In this document: piece by piece, positions 62,885 through 64,000 of the stretch
Position numbering within the stretch: the stretch's first letter is position 1
Layout: every line of letters starts with the position of its first letter
Source of the DNA: Mesonia sp. HuA40
GTDB lineage: Bacteria; Bacteroidota; Bacteroidia; Flavobacteriales; Flavobacteriaceae
NCBI RefSeq assembly: GCF_008017835.1
Contig: NZ_VRLT01000026.1
Coordinates: 62,001 to 126,000 of the forward strand
Direction: 5' to 3'
DNA length: 64,000 nt
Made by a program: the position numbers and the translations under genes
The notes under the pieces: generated by a model
The model's database searches: none
The model's input: only the letters and a program-made list of their open reading frames with translations
Told to the model about the DNA's origin: nothing

Positions 62885-64000
62885 TTAATTTTGTTGTTTT
62901 TTAAAACGTTCAAATTCGTTTTCTTGTTTTTCTTTGGGCCAAGTATTATTGGTGGTATTTACATCGGCTGTTAGCTGATCTTTATCTACTTGTACTTTTA
63001 CCAATTGAACTTGGCTAGCCAACACACGTTTTACCTGCCTATCATTTTTTCTCCAAATTTGTGCAGGATAGGTTACTTGCTCTTCAGAGCCATCGGCAAA
63101 AGTATAGGTTACTAAAATTGGCATTACCAATCCTCCGGGTTTTTCAAAGGTAATGGTATAAAAATAGTTAGGAACTTCAATGGCTTGCCGTTCTACTTCC
63201 GTAAAGTTATCTAATAAGAACTCTTTTAAACGCGGTGCATTCTCAAGGGTCGTCTTACTTTTCATCTCATTGGTTAATTCGGTATCATTTTCGGGTACAA
63301 CGTATAAGGCATCTATGTTTTTAGGATTTGTCACCCCATAGTTTTGAAGAAAGGTTCTCCCAGAGGCCGTAGGTTGATCGGTTACATAATATTTCTTTAC
63401 GGATTCAATACCGATATCAACCACATCGGTAGTGTAAAACCAACCTCTCCAAAACCAGTCTAAATCTACACTCGAAGCATCTTCCATAGTTCTAAAGAAA
63501 TCTTCTGGGGTGGGGTGTTTAAACATCCATCGCTGAGAATAGGTTCTAAAAGCATAATCAAATAGTTCTCTACCCATTACTGTTTCTCTCAAAATATTAA
63601 GCGCCGTTGCTGGTTTACCGTACGCGTTATTACCTAATTGATACACTTGCTCTGGATTACTCATTATGGGTGCAATAAAACTTTGATTGCCTTTCATATA
63701 CGGCACTATTTTAGCAGGATCGCCTCTTCTTGACGGATATTTATTTAGTGGTTGAATAGCATTAGGATAGGTTTCGGCAAAATCTTGCTCAGCTACATAT
63801 TGTACAAAAGTATTTATGCCTTCATCCATCCAACCCCATTGCCGCTCGTCACTATTTACAATCATCGGAAAAAAATTATGCCCAATTTCATGAATAATTA
63901 CGCTTATCATTCCAAATTTCACTCGGTCTGAATAGCTGCCATCTTTTTCTGGTCGACCATAGTTCCAACAAATCATTGGGTATTCCATACCTTGTCTTTT
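62885..64000 (-). CDS. M1-family aminopeptidase, C-terminal part (cut by window edge)
   Basis: Zinc metallopeptidase of the M1 (aminopeptidase N-like) clan. The frame is open to base 64000; about 372 codons are seen. The zinc motif HEIGHNFFP near the visible N-terminus is followed by the third ligand Glu in WGWMDEGINTFVQY, the HExxH-x18-E arrangement. The C-terminal region is beta-rich and ends before the terminator at 62851-62881. The N-terminal domain, and any signal peptide, lies outside. Confidence 0.88.
   Translation of the reverse strand, partial: KRQGMEYPMICWNYGRPEKDGSYSDRVKFGMISVIIHEIGHNFFPMIVNSDERQWGWMDEGINTFVQYVAEQDFAETYPNAIQPLNKYPSRRGDPAKIVPYMKGNQSFIAPIMSNPEQVYQLGNNAYGKPATALNILRETVMGRELFDYAFRTYSQRWMFKHPTPEDFFRTMEDASSVDLDWFWRGWFYTTDVVDIGIESVKKYYVTDQPTASGRTFLQNYGVTNPKNIDALYVVPENDTELTNEMKSKTTLENAPRLKEFLLDNFTEVERQAIEVPNYFYTITFEKPGGLVMPILVTYTFADGSEEQVTYPAQIWRKNDRQVKRVLASQVQLVKVQVDKDQLTADVNTTNNTWPKEKQENEFERFKKQQN

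Overview
The window looks like the chromosome of a marine-type member of the Flavobacteriaceae (Bacteroidota). The DNA is AT-rich. Several genes are preceded by the Bacteroidota -7 promoter box TAnnTTTG, and the single tRNA has a full TTTG-N19-TATATTTG promoter. The gene content fits as well: Bacteroidota-type curli genes, type III glutamine synthetase, DUF3078, DUF4197, a Lacal_2735-like small protein and a TolB-like beta-propeller lipoprotein. No genus is assigned.

Layout. 1-4.4 kb (minus strand): cell-shape genes mreB-mreC-mreD-mrdA behind purH. 4.5-8.7 kb (plus): an FtsX/MacB-type permease, an unknown protein, and a TPR sensor kinase with its LuxR-type regulator. 8.7-24.1 kb: mixed housekeeping genes, namely dipeptidyl peptidase III, a SRPBCC/GyrI-like protein, crcB, a DUF1684 protein, the B12-dependent fused acyl-CoA mutase icmF, DUF4197, mscS, a BtuF-like binding protein, pyrF, prfA and the B12-dependent ribonucleotide reductase nrdJ. 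24.3-32.3 kb (minus): DUF3078, purM and a six-gene curli operon, transcribed csgA, csgB, csgE, csgF, csgG and a beta-propeller lipoprotein. 32.9-37 kb: glnN, a Na+/Ca2+ exchanger, a small protein and apt.

37.2-50.7 kb appears to be a genomic island inserted at the 3' end of tRNA-Arg(ACG). A degenerate copy of the tRNA 3' end lies at 50689-50710, and a second pair of similar segments lies about 105 bp beyond each copy. The island is half decayed. Sulfide:quinone reductase, an isoprenylcysteine methyltransferase-like gene, Dps, an amino-acid permease, a MarR-like regulator and an outer-membrane protein fragment are all broken. A peroxiredoxin, three methyltransferases, an OprC/NosA-like copper receptor with a small Cys-rich partner, and cytochrome bd (cydAB) remain intact. 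The sulfide:quinone reductase, peroxiredoxin and cydAB promoters share the palindrome GTAAC-N4-GTTAC (one copy has GTGAC), which points to one Crp/Fnr-like regulon for respiratory and oxidative stress.

51.1-53.2 kb holds a rhodanese, a PabA/TrpG-type amidotransferase and small proteins. 53.3-61.5 kb (plus) is a kynurenine catabolic cluster in two transcription units: kynU, kmo, an oxalocrotonate decarboxylase/hydratase and 2-aminomuconate deaminase, then, after a terminator, aminomuconate semialdehyde dehydrogenase, a SDR, ACMS decarboxylase and an O-methyltransferase. Together they carry kynurenine through 3-hydroxyanthranilate and 2-aminomuconate to oxopentenoate, except that the ring-opening 3-hydroxyanthranilate dioxygenase is not in the window. 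61.5-64 kb (minus): an M1 peptidase (cut by the window edge), a TatA-like protein, a PAP2 phosphatase and a DinB-like protein.

The points most worth following up are the modified curli secretion operon (a possible CsgH-CsgE fusion, a CsgG-beta-barrel fusion and a dedicated propeller lipoprotein) and the copper/bd-oxidase island with its shared operator.
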